DNA of 64,000 nucleotides, taken from Rhizobium sp. P38BS-XIX. GTDB taxonomy: Bacteria > Pseudomonadota > Alphaproteobacteria > Rhizobiales > Rhizobiaceae. The stretch is taken from contig NZ_JABAIJ010000005.1 of assembly GCF_012641435.1 (NCBI RefSeq), positions 248,001 through 312,000 of the forward strand, given 5' to 3'. The notes below the pieces were generated by a model, which was given only the letters and a program-made list of their open reading frames with translations, was not told where the DNA came from and made no database searches. Positions within the stretch are counted from its first letter, which is position 1. Each line of letters opens with the position of its first letter. This document shows positions 16,256 to 25,281 of the stretch, piece after piece. Both the position numbers and the translations under genes were made by a program.

Positions 16256-17029
16256 ATGGCCTACGAAACCCTCATCGTCGAAACTCAAGGGGCGGTCGGC
16301 CTGATCCGGCTGAACCGACCTCAGGCGCTGAACGCGCTGAATTCCACCGTACTTGCTGAGCTGAAGCAGGCCTATGCCGCCTTCCATAAGGACGATGCCG
16401 TCGGTGCGATCGTGCTCACCGGCTCCGAAAAGGCATTTGCGGCTGGCGCCGATATCAAGGAAATGCAGTCGCTTGAATTCGTCGATGTCTACACGGGCGA
16501 CTTTCTGGGCGGCTGGGATGAAATCGCCAAGGCCCGAAAGCCGGTGATTGCGGCCGTCGGCGGTTTTGCGCTGGGCGGCGGCTGTGAGCTTGCCATGATG
16601 TGCGATTTCATCATCGCGGCAGACACGGCGAAGTTCGGTCAGCCGGAAATCACGCTGGGCATAATTCCAGGGATGGGCGGCTCGCAGCGCCTGACGCGTG
16701 CCGTCGGCAAGGCGAAGGCAATGGATCTGGTGCTGACCGGCCGCATGATGGACGCAGCGGAGGCTGAGCGTTCCGGCCTCGTTGCTCGCGTCGTGCCGGC
16801 AGACAGGCTGCTGGACGAGGCGCTGGCCGCCGCCGCCAAGATCGCCTCGCTTTCGCGCCCTTCGGTGCTGATGGCGAAGGAGGCCGTCAACCGCGCGCTG
16901 GAGACGACCCTCGGGGAAGGACTGCGTTTCGAGCGCCGCCTGTTCCAGAGCCTGTTCTCCACGGAGGATCAGAAGGAGGGCATGGCGGCCTTCGTCGAAA
17001 AGCGCAAGCCGTCCTTCAAGAACCGGTGA
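16256..17029 (+). CDS. enoyl-CoA hydratase
   Basis: A 257-residue crotonase-fold enzyme that hydrates trans-2-enoyl-CoA in fatty-acid beta-oxidation. The oxyanion-hole region is FAAGADIKEMQ and GGFALGGGCELAMMCDFIIA, with the first catalytic Glu in GGGCELAM and the second in FGQPEITLGIIPGMGG. The length equals the usual mitochondrial-type hydratase. ATG 16256 follows GGGAGAGA, a strong ribosome site; the longer frame to 16040 lies inside mutM. It is probably co-transcribed with mutM. The exact acyl-chain range cannot be read from sequence. Confidence 0.92.
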   Translation: MAYETLIVETQGAVGLIRLNRPQALNALNSTVLAELKQAYAAFHKDDAVGAIVLTGSEKAFAAGADIKEMQSLEFVDVYTGDFLGGWDEIAKARKPVIAAVGGFALGGGCELAMMCDFIIAADTAKFGQPEITLGIIPGMGGSQRLTRAVGKAKAMDLVLTGRMMDAAEAERSGLVARVVPADRLLDEALAAAAKIASLSRPSVLMAKEAVNRALETTLGEGLRFERRLFQSLFSTEDQKEGMAAFVEKRKPSFKNR

Positions 17030-17071
17030 GGGCTGGAATTCCGGAATTACGCGGGTTTGATAGAATCCGCG

Positions 17072-17100
17072 TTGACGCCGCGGCTCATTCCGGCTATATG
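17072..17100 (+). promoter_or_regulatory. predicted sigma-70 promoter of rpsT
   Basis: TTGACG (17072-17077) and TATATG (17095-17100) are separated by 17 bases, close to the housekeeping consensus. The start of rpsT lies about 120 bases downstream, so the leader is fairly long. No experimental support is available here. Confidence 0.55.
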
Positions 17101-17221
17101 CCCGCCACAGTTTGGAAAGCCGCTCTGGTTTTCCGCAATTGCTCCCGCATTGCTGGATGAAGTGGCCGCTGGGCCCGCGCTGCAACGATGGAGTTATGTT
17201 CGAATTCTAAGAGAGGCATAC

Positions 17222-17497
17222 ATGGCCAATACTACCTCGGCGAAAAAAGCGACCCGCAAGATCGCACGCCGCACCGATGTCAACAAGGCTCGTCGCTCGC
17301 GCGTTCGCACTTTCGTCCGTCAGGTCGAAGAAGCCATCGCGTCCGGTGATGCAGGTCTCGCCAAGGCAGCTTTCCTCGCAGCACAGCCGGAACTGGCCCG
17401 TGCAGCGACCAAGGGCGTGCTTCACGCCAACACCGCTTCCCGCAAGGTCTCGCGTCTTGCCAAGCGTGTTAAGGCTCTGTCGGCCCCGACCGCCTAA
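17222..17497 (+). CDS. rpsT: 30S ribosomal protein S20
   Basis: A 91-residue very basic protein, beginning MANTTSAKKATRKIARRTDV and containing HANTASRKVSRLAKRVKAL. It binds 16S rRNA in the small subunit. ATG 17222 follows AGAGAGG; the longer frame from 17057 has no such site and adds non-S20 residues. It stands alone with its own promoter and terminator, between enoyl-CoA hydratase and dnaA, as in other Rhizobiales. Confidence 0.97.
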   Translation: MANTTSAKKATRKIARRTDVNKARRSRVRTFVRQVEEAIASGDAGLAKAAFLAAQPELARAATKGVLHANTASRKVSRLAKRVKALSAPTA

Positions 17498-17529
17498 CTT
17501 TCTCTTAACGATTGAATCGTTAGTCTTAA

Positions 17530-17554
17530 GCCCGGTCTTTGCGCCGGGCTTTTT
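17530..17554 (+). terminator. rho-independent terminator of rpsT
   Basis: Stem GCCCGG / CCGGGC with an 8-base loop, followed by TTTTT, 33 bases after the rpsT stop codon. Confidence 0.9.
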
Positions 17555-18373
17555 GGATTCAGCCCAAAAAATGCCGTATTGCCAAAATTGGGTGCTTGAT
17601 CATGTCATTGACGTGACAGAAATATACCTTTTAAAACAATGACTTGCGGCAGGATATCTCAGCGTAATGTGATCTGCGTGACGCATTGCCGGCTCACAAC
17701 TGAGTCAAGGGAATTTTTATTTTTTTTGTTTTGAAAGCTGTGGGAATCGCGCCGAACGGGAATCTCGTTGATTCAACAGCGATTCTTTTTTGAAGGCCTT
17801 GTGACAGTCAAAAATGGCTTCCTGAGTCAATGGCCGCCTCTTAATTTTGTGTAAAATTCATCGTTGATATCTGCCCACGATCCTGCCTAAATGCTTTTCA
17901 ACAAGGGGCGCGGATCTCACCTTAAACGGCTTCGGCGAACACCGTCACTAACGGCGGCGAGGGTGGTTTTGTCTCTTGTGACGGAGCAGTTCAGTTCCGT
18001 TTTTTCAAACAGTTGACGAGTTATGACCGGGAACGGTGACGTTCGCGGAACGAGGATGCTTGTCTGTCCTTTGCAGCTTACGTCGATGGCGCAGCCGCGG
18101 GGAGGGGAGAAAAACTGACAGTCGTTGGAACAGCCAGTCGGAATACGAGGGCCGATTGATGTTCCGGTTACGGAAGCAAAGACGAAAGCCGTTTTGAAGA
18201 TCGGTTTTCGCCACAGTGTTCCTGTAAGGCCCATTGGCGGGGCTCGGCTGATGAACCGGTGTGCGGCGCAGCTTTAAATAAAGAGCGCGAACGTCACGCC
18301 ATGGCGAAGACTCAGGGGCGGCGGTGAAATGCTGTTTTCGCCCCATAATAGAGACTGCGGAAGGCGGCATTAT
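17555..18373 (+). other. long non-coding region upstream of dnaA
   Basis: About 820 bases without a convincing gene. The first third is AT-rich, including a T-rich stretch at 17715-17732. It holds six GANTC sites between 17702 and 17828. A possible -35 TTGACG occurs at 17608-17613, but the matching -10 is poor. Two minus-strand frames (17917-18234 and 18005-18385) have no recognisable domain and are not called. No cluster of DnaA boxes is evident by eye, so there is no support here for an origin. Confidence 0.6.
17702..17828. promoter_or_regulatory. cluster of six GANTC (CcrM) methylation sites upstream of dnaA
   Basis: GANTC occurs at 17702, 17744, 17760, 17770, 17781 and 17824. Random expectation is about one per 256 bases. 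In Caulobacter the methylation state of a GANTC site affects dnaA transcription, so these may tie dnaA expression to the replication cycle. Site positions are observed; the role is inference. Confidence 0.55.
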
Positions 18374-19924
18374 ATGCAGATACATACGAGAGCGACGGGT
18401 GCGTTGGAGAATGGGGACAATGCGCAGGCGTTCGGTGCGGTTTGCCTAGACGCGGCAGGGGAAAAGGGCGACGTGGCGCAGAATGTCTTGTTTGATCGTG
18501 TCAGCGCACGCCTGAAAGCCCAAGTCGGTCCTGATGTTTACGCCAGCTGGTTCGCCCGGCTGAAGCTGCATTCGGTCTCCAAGAGTGTTGTTCGCCTTAC
18601 CGTTCCCACGACTTTTCTGAAGTCCTGGATCAACAATCGCTATCTCGACATGATCACCGGTCTCTTCAAGGCCGAGGACGCCGAGATCTTGAAGGTTGAG
18701 ATCCTGGTGCGCACCGCGACCCGTCAGGGCGCCAAGCCGGGCGCCGAAGAACAGGCTGTTGTGCCGGATCAGGCCGCTCTCGCGCCGATCCGCCGCGCTA
18801 TTGCTCAGCCGGCAAGCCAGGCCGCGGCCCAAGCCGTGAGCGCGGCTGCCGCCGCACGGCCGGCAACGGCCGGTGCGCCGCTGTTCGGTTCGCCGCTCGA
18901 CTCCCGTTTCACCTTCGACACCTTCGTCGAAGGCAGCTCCAATCGCGTCAGCCTTGCCGCTGCCAAGACCATTGCCGAAGCCGGCGCCGGCGCCGTGCGC
19001 TTCAACCCGCTGTTCGTTCATGCGACGGTCGGTCTCGGCAAGACGCACCTGCTGCAGGCGATCGCCAATGCCGCCGTCCAGAACCCGCGCGGCCTTCGCG
19101 TTGTTTATCTGACCGCGGAATACTTCATGTGGCGCTTTGCAACGGCGATCCGCGACAATGACGCGCTGACGCTGAAGGACTCGCTGCGCAATATCGACCT
19201 GCTCATCATCGATGACATGCAGTTCCTGCAGGGTAAGATGATCCAGCATGAATTCTGCCATCTGCTGAACATGTTGCTCGACAGCGCCAAGCAGGTTGTC
19301 GTCGCCGCTGACCGCGCGCCCTGGGAGCTGGAATCGCTCGACCCGCGTGTACGGTCCCGCCTGCAGGGTGGTGTGGCGATCGAGGTCGAGGCACCGGACT
19401 ACGAGATGCGCCTTGAAATCCTCAAGCGCCGTCTCGATGCCGCCCGCCAGGACGATCCGTCTTTGGAAATCCCGGCAGAGCTTCTGTCGCACGTCGCCCG
19501 CAACGTCACGGCAAGCGGCCGTGAACTGGAAGGCGCGTTCAACCAGTTGATCTTCCGCCGCTCCTTTGAGCCGAACCTGACGGTGGAGCGCGTCGATGAG
19601 CTGCTGGCACATCTGGTGGGCTCCGGCGAGCCGCGCCGTGTTCGCATCGAGGACATCCAGCGCATCGTCGCCCGCCACTACAATGTATCGCGCCAGGAGC
19701 TGGTCTCGAACCGCCGCACGCGCGTCATCGTCAAGCCGCGCCAGATCGCCATGTATCTGTCGAAGACGCTGACGCCGCGGTCCTTCCCGGAAATCGGCCG
19801 TCGCTTCGGTGGTCGCGATCACACCACGGTGCTGCATGCCGTGCGCAAGATCGAAGAGCTGATTTCCGGCGATAGCAAGCTGTCGCATGAGATCGAGCTG
19901 CTTAAGCGCCTGATCAACGAATAA
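18374..19924 (+). CDS. dnaA: chromosomal replication initiator protein DnaA
   Basis: A 516-residue AAA+ initiator. Domain I is recognisable in FDRVSARLKAQVGPDVYASW, and domain II is an Ala/Gln-rich linker (about 130-170). The Walker A motif GLGKTHLL is near residue 220 and Walker B LLIIDDMQF near 275. The DnaA-box-binding signature RDHTTVLHAVRKIEELI is at the C-terminus. ATG 18374 is chosen; in-frame starts at 18329 and GTG 18476 are possible, the latter lying just before domain I. It is a single gene with a long upstream region and its own terminator. Confidence 0.96.
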   Translation: MQIHTRATGALENGDNAQAFGAVCLDAAGEKGDVAQNVLFDRVSARLKAQVGPDVYASWFARLKLHSVSKSVVRLTVPTTFLKSWINNRYLDMITGLFKAEDAEILKVEILVRTATRQGAKPGAEEQAVVPDQAALAPIRRAIAQPASQAAAQAVSAAAAARPATAGAPLFGSPLDSRFTFDTFVEGSSNRVSLAAAKTIAEAGAGAVRFNPLFVHATVGLGKTHLLQAIANAAVQNPRGLRVVYLTAEYFMWRFATAIRDNDALTLKDSLRNIDLLIIDDMQFLQGKMIQHEFCHLLNMLLDSAKQVVVAADRAPWELESLDPRVRSRLQGGVAIEVEAPDYEMRLEILKRRLDAARQDDPSLEIPAELLSHVARNVTASGRELEGAFNQLIFRRSFEPNLTVERVDELLAHLVGSGEPRRVRIEDIQRIVARHYNVSRQELVSNRRTRVIVKPRQIAMYLSKTLTPRSFPEIGRRFGGRDHTTVLHAVRKIEELISGDSKLSHEIELLKRLINE

Positions 19925-19954
19925 GCCGCGCGATCGGCATTCGATCTATCTTTC

Positions 19955-19982
19955 ACGGCCGGCTTTATCGCCGGCCGTTTTT
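19955..19982 (+). terminator. rho-independent terminator of dnaA
   Basis: Stem ACGGCCGGC / GCCGGCCGT with loop TTTATC and a TTTTT tail, 31 bases after the dnaA stop codon. Confidence 0.92.
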
Positions 19983-20149
19983 CATTTGCATGACCAGTCA
20001 CGGATGCCGACAAAGAAGGGCTGTTGAGAGCCGTGACGAAAAGCTCGACGAACCTTTCGCGTTGGCATGACGCGCGGCCTTTGCGATCAATACAAAACTG
20101 CTTGTGTTTGCAGGGGGCGGGTTAAGGCGCAGTAACGCGTCGTGTCAAT

Positions 20150-21352
20150 TCAGCAGGCGAGATCGGCAACGACCGAGTCAAGAACCAACATTCCGGCCGG
20201 CGTACAGCGCAGGCGGGAATTGCCGATCCGCTCTATAAAACCGTGTTCCAGTAAAAAGGCCTCGCGCTGCGGATCGGGATCACGGCCGGAAAGCTCCTGC
20301 CAGCGGGCGAGGTCGACACCTTCGCGCAGGCGCAGGCCCATCAACAGCAATTCGTCGGCCTGTTCGTCGAAGCCAAGCATTTCCTGATCGACCATGCCGT
20401 GACCGTCGCGCTCGACCATCTCGAGCCAGCTTTCAGGCTTGCGTTCGGTGGCTGTCGCAAGTTTCTGTGGCCCTCGGGTCAGGCGGCCGTGGGCGCCAGG
20501 GCCGATGCCGGCATAGTCGCCATAGCGCCAATAGGTGAGATTATGCCGGCTCTCGGCGCCAGGGCGTGCGTGGTTGGAAACCTCGTAAGCCGGCATGCCC
20601 TCACGCGCGGTAATCTCCTGCGTCGCCTCGTAGAGCAACGCCGACTGGTCGCCATCGGGCACGATCAGCTTGCCGGCCCTGTGCAAGCCATAGAACGGCG
20701 TGCCTTCCTCGATCGTCAGCTGATAGAGCGACAGATGATCGACCGCATAGGAGATGGCTTCCTTCAGCTCGCGTTCCCATTCCTCGACGGTCTGGTTCGG
20801 ACGAGCATAAATGAGATCGAAGGACATGCGCGGGAAGATCTCGCGCGCCAGCCTGATCGCCTTCAGCGCATCCTCGACATTGTGCAGACGGCCCAGGAAC
20901 TTCAGGTCGCGGTCGTTCAGCGCCTGCACGCCCATCGAGACGCGGTTGACTCCGGCGGCGCGATAGCCGCGGAACCGCTCCGCCTCGACGCTCGAGGGAT
21001 TGGCTTCCATGGTGATCTCGATACCGTCAGGCACATGCCAGGTCTTGGCGATGCCATCGAGAACGGCGCCGACTGTTTCCGGCTTCATCAGCGAAGGCGT
21101 GCCGCCGCCGAGGAAAACGCTGGTGACGGTCTTCGGCCCGCTGATCATCCGCATCGTCGCCATTTCCTTCAGGAAGGCGGCAGCGAACCGCTCCTGATCG
21201 ACAGGCTGGTGCCGGACATGGCTGTTGAAATCGCAGTAAGGACACTTCGCCGCGCAAAAGGGCCAATGCACATAGATGCCGAAACCGGGTTCGCCGGTAT
21301 CCGGTAGCAATTGCGCCCCGCGCATCAAGTCCTGGGTGTCTACGATTTCCAC
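20150..21352 (-). CDS. hemW: HemW, radical-SAM heme chaperone-like protein
   Basis: A 400-residue radical SAM protein. The cluster motif is HWPFCAAKCPYCDFNSH: CxxxCxxC followed by Phe, whereas true coproporphyrinogen III dehydrogenase HemN has a fourth Cys at that position. This and the length indicate HemW, which is thought to deliver heme rather than oxidise coproporphyrinogen. The body shows FLGGGTPSLM and MEANPSSVEAERF, both usual. Its start lies 9 bases after the rdgB stop, so rph-VOC-rdgB-hemW likely form one minus-strand operon. Confidence 0.92.
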   Translation of the reverse strand: MEIVDTQDLMRGAQLLPDTGEPGFGIYVHWPFCAAKCPYCDFNSHVRHQPVDQERFAAAFLKEMATMRMISGPKTVTSVFLGGGTPSLMKPETVGAVLDGIAKTWHVPDGIEITMEANPSSVEAERFRGYRAAGVNRVSMGVQALNDRDLKFLGRLHNVEDALKAIRLAREIFPRMSFDLIYARPNQTVEEWERELKEAISYAVDHLSLYQLTIEEGTPFYGLHRAGKLIVPDGDQSALLYEATQEITAREGMPAYEVSNHARPGAESRHNLTYWRYGDYAGIGPGAHGRLTRGPQKLATATERKPESWLEMVERDGHGMVDQEMLGFDEQADELLLMGLRLREGVDLARWQELSGRDPDPQREAFLLEHGFIERIGNSRLRCTPAGMLVLDSVVADLAC

Positions 21353-21361
21353 GGGGTTAGC

Positions 21362-22006
21362 TTACGCCTCCAGGCAGGTTTCGACAAAGATCTTGAAGGC
21401 GCGGGCACGATGCGAAAGCGCCTCCGGATCACCCGGCTTCCAGCCGTGCTTTTCCTCGGCGCTCATCTCGCCAAACGTGGTCTCGTACCCTTCAGGCTTG
21501 AAAACCGGGTCGTAGCCGAAGCCCTGCGTGCCGCGCGGCGGCCAGACGACGGTCCCTTCGACATCGCCGCGGAAAAGCTCGGTATGACCATCAGGCCAGG
21601 CAAGGCAGAGCACGCTGACGAAGCGCGCCGTACGGCTCTCCGGTGATGTGGCGCCGGCTTTCTCAAGGGCGGTCTCGACCTTTTGCATCGCCATCGCGAA
21701 ATCGCGCGTGCCGTCAGCCGTCTCAGCCCAGTTGGCGGTGTAGACGCCGGGATCGCCGCCAAGCGCATCGATCACCAGTCCGGAATCGTCCGAGAGAGCC
21801 GGCAGGCCGGAGGCCTGGGACGAGGCCAGCGCCTTGATCTTTGCATTCTCCTCGAAGGTCGTTCCCGTCTCGTCCGGCTCGATAAAATTGAGTTCGGCCG
21901 CCGATTTGGCGGTAAAGCCGAAGGGGCCGATCAGATCCTGTATTTCGCGGATCTTGCCGGCATTGTGGCTGGCGACGACGATGGTCTTCGTATCGAGTTT
22001 ACGCAT
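21362..22006 (-). CDS. rdgB: RdgB/HAM1 non-canonical purine NTP pyrophosphatase
   Basis: A 214-residue enzyme that hydrolyses dITP, XTP and related nucleotides to monophosphates, keeping them out of DNA. Signatures are VVASHNAGKIREIQDL, ALSDDSGLVIDALGGDPGVY and FGYDPVFKPEGYE. The start MRKLDTKT at 22006 is chosen; a longer frame to 22048 overlaps the upstream spacer and has no homologous residues. The gene lies between the VOC gene and hemW. Confidence 0.95.
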   Translation of the reverse strand: MRKLDTKTIVVASHNAGKIREIQDLIGPFGFTAKSAAELNFIEPDETGTTFEENAKIKALASSQASGLPALSDDSGLVIDALGGDPGVYTANWAETADGTRDFAMAMQKVETALEKAGATSPESRTARFVSVLCLAWPDGHTELFRGDVEGTVVWPPRGTQGFGYDPVFKPEGYETTFGEMSAEEKHGWKPGDPEALSHRARAFKIFVETCLEA

Positions 22007-22017
22007 GTCTTGTCCCG

Positions 22018-22434
22018 TCAAAGGCCCCAGATACGGGGCTCGGCGCATTCCAGGCTGTTGCCGGCCGGATCGCGGAAATAGATCGATCGGCCGCCATTCG
22101 GCCAGTGAAAATCGGCTTCGATATCGACGCCGGCAGCCTTCAGTTTCCGCGCCATGCCCTCGATGTCATCGTTGTCGAGGCGGAAACAGACGTGGCCGTG
22201 TCCCTTCGTGCCGTGTGGCGGTACGGGCAGGGCACCAGGGTCGTGCGGCTTGACCGTTTCCTCACTGTTGAAGATCAGCAGTACACCCGGTCCGCAGCGA
22301 TAGAAAACGTGGCGGTCTCCGCCACGCGATATTTTCTGCAATCCAAGGATACCACCATAGAAGGCCTCGGCCGCATCGAGATCGTCCGCATAAAGAGCGG
22401 TTTCCAAGACACCTGTAAGGGCCGGGTCAGCCAT
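22018..22434 (-). CDS. VOC-family (glyoxalase fold) protein
   Basis: A 138-residue VOC protein. The first module begins LETALYADDLDAAEAFYGGI and the second contains GHGHVCFRLDNDDIEGMARK. Candidate ligands are the His of GHGHVCF and the Glu of DPAGNSLECAEP. It lies between rph and rdgB, 12 bases from each neighbour, so it is part of that operon. Its substrate is unknown, and its conserved placement among nucleic-acid enzymes does not by itself suggest one. Confidence 0.85.
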   Translation of the reverse strand: MADPALTGVLETALYADDLDAAEAFYGGILGLQKISRGGDRHVFYRCGPGVLLIFNSEETVKPHDPGALPVPPHGTKGHGHVCFRLDNDDIEGMARKLKAAGVDIEADFHWPNGGRSIYFRDPAGNSLECAEPRIWGL

Positions 22435-22446
22435 TCCGAAAAATCC

Positions 22447-23163
22447 TCAGGCGATAGCCTGCTTCTGCAGATTCACCAGTTCGGCAATGCCGTTTTTGGC
22501 AAGATGCATCAGCGTGGCGAATTCCTCTTCGCTGAAGGGTGCGCCTTCAGCCGTTCCCTGGATTTCAACAATACCGCCCTTGCCGGTCATGACGAAGTTG
22601 GCGTCGGTTTCGGCTGAGGAATCCTCAAGGTAGTCGAGATCGATGACGGGCTGATTGGCGAAGATGCCGCAGGAAATGGCGGCGATGTGGTCCTTCAGAA
22701 CACGCTCCACCTTGACCATGTTGCGGCTTTCCATCCACTTCAGGCAGTCGTAGAGAGCAATCCAGCCGCCGGTGATCGAGGCAGTGCGCGTGCCACCATC
22801 GGCCTGTATGACATCGCAGTCGACGGTGATCTGACGTTCGCCCAGTTCCTTGAGGTCAACGACAGCGCGCAGCGACCGGCCGATGAGGCGCTGGATTTCC
22901 TGTGTGCGGCCGCCCTGCTTGCCGGCAGCGGCTTCGCGCTTCATGCGCTCGCCGGTGGCGCGCGGCAGCATGCCGTATTCGGCCGTGACCCAGCCCTTGC
23001 CGCTGTTGCGCAGCCATGGCGGTGTCTTGTCCTCCAGGCTTGCCGTGCAGAGCACATGGGTATCGCCGAATTTTACCAGGCAGGAGCCTTCCGCATGCTT
23101 GGAAAAATTGCGCTCGAACGACACCTTGCGCATCTGGTCGGTTTTTCTGCCTGAAGGCCGCAT
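22447..23163 (-). CDS. rph: ribonuclease PH
   Basis: A 238-residue phosphorolytic 3'-exoribonuclease that trims tRNA 3' ends. Signatures are SCLVKFGDTHVLCTASLE, WVTAEYGMLPRATGER, EIQRLIGRSLRAVVDL and CDVIQADGGTRTASITGG. The length is that of the full family, with an intact C-terminus. It diverges from hrcA with 171 bp between them, a conserved arrangement in Rhizobiales. Confidence 0.97.
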   Translation of the reverse strand: MRPSGRKTDQMRKVSFERNFSKHAEGSCLVKFGDTHVLCTASLEDKTPPWLRNSGKGWVTAEYGMLPRATGERMKREAAAGKQGGRTQEIQRLIGRSLRAVVDLKELGERQITVDCDVIQADGGTRTASITGGWIALYDCLKWMESRNMVKVERVLKDHIAAISCGIFANQPVIDLDYLEDSSAETDANFVMTGKGGIVEIQGTAEGAPFSEEEFATLMHLAKNGIAELVNLQKQAIA

Positions 23164-23334
23164 TCCACTCTCCTGAAAGTTCGTTGACCGCTTCTACGAC
23201 CCACAGCCCGCTTTTGCAAAGGAAAAGCAGGTCAGAGACTGCCAGCGCGACGACGACAACATTTTCCCTTTTGCCATTGCTAACTGAATGATTATATTTT
23301 CGCTAAGGCTCAACGGAACGGATTCGACGGCAAC

Positions 23335-24423
23335 ATGGTATTCACGACATCGTCGGTTTCGGATGTCATTGCTGCACTGGACGAACGCTCCAAGGAAGTT
23401 TTCCGCCGTATCGTCGAAGGCTATCTGGAGACGGGTGAACCCTTGGGGTCCCGCAATCTCTCGCGCCTGCTTCCCATGTCTTTATCGCCTGCATCAGTGC
23501 GAAACGTGATGAGCGATCTGGAAGAGCTCGGTCTCATCTATTCGCCGCATATCAGCGCCGGCCGGCTGCCGACGCAGGTTGGCCTGCGTTTCTTCGTTGA
23601 CGCCTTCATGCAGGTTGGCGATCTCTCGGCCGAAGATCGCGCCACCATCGACCGGCAGGTCCGCGGCAGCAATCGCGATCAGCCGATGGAATCGGTCATG
23701 ACCGAGGCGAGCCGCATGCTTTCGGGCATCTCGCGTGGCGCCGGGCTGGTCATTACCTCGAAGAACGACCCCGTGCTGAAGCACGTCGAGTTCATCCGGC
23801 TGGAGCCGACAAAGGCGCTTGCCGTGCTCGTGGGCGATCATGATCAGGTGGAAAATCGCATCATCGAGCTGCCAGCCGGCGTTACGTCGTCGCAGCTGAC
23901 GGAGGCGGCCAATTTCCTCAACGCCCATATGACCGGCCAAACCCTGCCCGATCTGCGCCGGCAGCTGCAGACAATGAAGGAAAGTGTGCGCCACGAGCTG
24001 GATACGCTCTCGAGGGAACTGGTCGAGCGCGGGATTGCAGTCTGGTCGGGTGGTGAGGATGATGGCAAGCCGACGCAGCTTATCGTGCGCGGACGCGCCA
24101 ATCTCTTGACCGAGATTGGTGGGGCCGAGGATCTGGACCGGCTACGCCTGCTCTTCGACGATCTCGAAAAGAAAGATAGTCTGATCGAAATCCTCAACCT
24201 CGCCGAAAGCGGCCCAGGTGTACGCATCTTCATCGGCTCGGAGAACAAGCTCTTCTCGCTCTCGGGTTCGTCGCTGATCGTCGCGCCCTATCGCGACGAC
24301 GATGACCGCATCATCGGCGCTGTCGGCGTTATCGGACCGACGCGGTTGAACTATGCCCGCATCGTACCGATGGTCGATTACACCGCTCAGCTTATTTCCC
24401 GGCTGTCCCGTTCGGGTATCTGA
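23335..24423 (+). CDS. hrcA: heat-inducible transcription repressor HrcA
   Basis: A 362-residue repressor that binds the CIRCE element before groESL/dnaK genes. The N-terminal winged helix holds RRIVEGYLETGEPLGSRNL and SPASVRNVMSDLEELGLI. The central GAF-like region includes ISRGAGLVITSKND, and the C-terminus has LIVAPYRDDDDRIIGAVGV and IGPTRLNYARIVPMVDYTAQ. I see no CIRCE in the 171 bp upstream, so autoregulation is not supported. grpE follows after 125 bases. Confidence 0.96.
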   Translation: MVFTTSSVSDVIAALDERSKEVFRRIVEGYLETGEPLGSRNLSRLLPMSLSPASVRNVMSDLEELGLIYSPHISAGRLPTQVGLRFFVDAFMQVGDLSAEDRATIDRQVRGSNRDQPMESVMTEASRMLSGISRGAGLVITSKNDPVLKHVEFIRLEPTKALAVLVGDHDQVENRIIELPAGVTSSQLTEAANFLNAHMTGQTLPDLRRQLQTMKESVRHELDTLSRELVERGIAVWSGGEDDGKPTQLIVRGRANLLTEIGGAEDLDRLRLLFDDLEKKDSLIEILNLAESGPGVRIFIGSENKLFSLSGSSLIVAPYRDDDDRIIGAVGVIGPTRLNYARIVPMVDYTAQLISRLSRSGI

Positions 24424-24548
24424 GCCAAGACACCTTCCTGTCGCTCAAACGCCGGGAATTGGCTGTTCTTCTCGACAAAGCCTTGATTTTTTCCGGCTAA
24501 ACCTCGATATCGGGCACATCCAAAAGACAATGCAATTCGGAGACCGTC

Positions 24549-25190
24549 ATGACCGACGAAACAACGAAAACCGGACCTGACGCCACGGCGGCCGATGCTG
24601 CTGCGGAATTCGCGCAAGAGGCTGCGGAAACCGTCGATGCGGCAGAACCGTCGCAGCCGGACCCGGTCGAGCTGCTGAAGGCCGAGAACGGCGAACTGCG
24701 CGACCGCTACCTGCGTCTCGCTGCCGAGATGGACAACCTCCGTCGCCGCACCGAGCGTGACGTGAAGGATGCGAAGTCCTATTCCGTGGCAAGCTTTGCC
24801 CGCGACATGCTTGCCGTGGCCGACAATCTTCGCCGTACGCTGGACGCCATTCCGGCCGAGGCGCGCGAGATCGCCGATGCCGGCCTGAAGACACTGATCG
24901 AAGGTGTCGAGATGACCGAGCGCTCCATGCTCTCGGCGCTGGAACGCCATGGCGTGCGCCAGCTCGAGCCGGTTGGCCAGAAGTTCGATCCGAATTTCCA
25001 CCAGGCGATGTTCGAAGTGCCCAATCCTGAAGTGCCGAACAACACGGTTGTTCAGGTCGTCCAGGCCGGTTTCGTCATCGGCGACCGCGTTCTGCGCCCG
25101 GCCATGGTCGGCGTCGCCAAGGGTGGCCCGAAGATCGTCGAAAACGCCGAGCAGGGCGCAAACAGCCCGCTGGATGAAAAAGACGCCTGA
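24549..25190 (+). CDS. grpE: nucleotide exchange factor GrpE
   Basis: A 213-residue co-chaperone that releases ADP from DnaK. It has an acidic Ala-rich N-terminus, a long coiled coil (about residues 40-110, LKAENGELRDRYLRLAAEMD), and the C-terminal beta domain with QKFDPNFHQAMFEVPNPEVP and VVQAGFVIGDRVLRPAMVGV. It follows hrcA and ends in a strong hairpin terminator. The hrcA-grpE pair is a stress-response unit. Confidence 0.97.
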   Translation: MTDETTKTGPDATAADAAAEFAQEAAETVDAAEPSQPDPVELLKAENGELRDRYLRLAAEMDNLRRRTERDVKDAKSYSVASFARDMLAVADNLRRTLDAIPAEAREIADAGLKTLIEGVEMTERSMLSALERHGVRQLEPVGQKFDPNFHQAMFEVPNPEVPNNTVVQVVQAGFVIGDRVLRPAMVGVAKGGPKIVENAEQGANSPLDEKDA

Positions 25191-25211
25191 TCTTTTCAGG
25201 CATCGATAAAA

Positions 25212-25254
25212 AATAAGAGCCGGGTGATCTCAGATCACCCGGCTCTTATTTTTG
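25212..25254. terminator. strong bidirectional-type hairpin after grpE
   Basis: Nearly perfect 19-base arms (25212-25230 and 25232-25250) ending in T-rich sequence on the plus strand and A-rich sequence before it. A realistic stem is GAGCCGGGTGAT / ATCACCCGGCTC with a small loop. It terminates grpE and could also stop ptsN transcription coming the other way. Confidence 0.92.
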
Positions 25255-25281
25255 CCTTGGTCCGATGCAATCCAATCCTTA

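Noticed and set aside
17498..18373. Chromosomal replication origin next to dnaA
   Set aside because: No group of DnaA boxes is visible by eye, and in Rhizobiales the origin is generally not at dnaA. A box search with a weight matrix would settle it.
17917..18385. Two minus-strand frames upstream of dnaA (105 and 126 residues)
   Set aside because: They overlap each other or the dnaA start, have no ribosome site of note and no family resemblance.
23164..23334. CIRCE element before hrcA
   Set aside because: No TTAGCACTC-N9-GAGTGCTAA or close variant is present.
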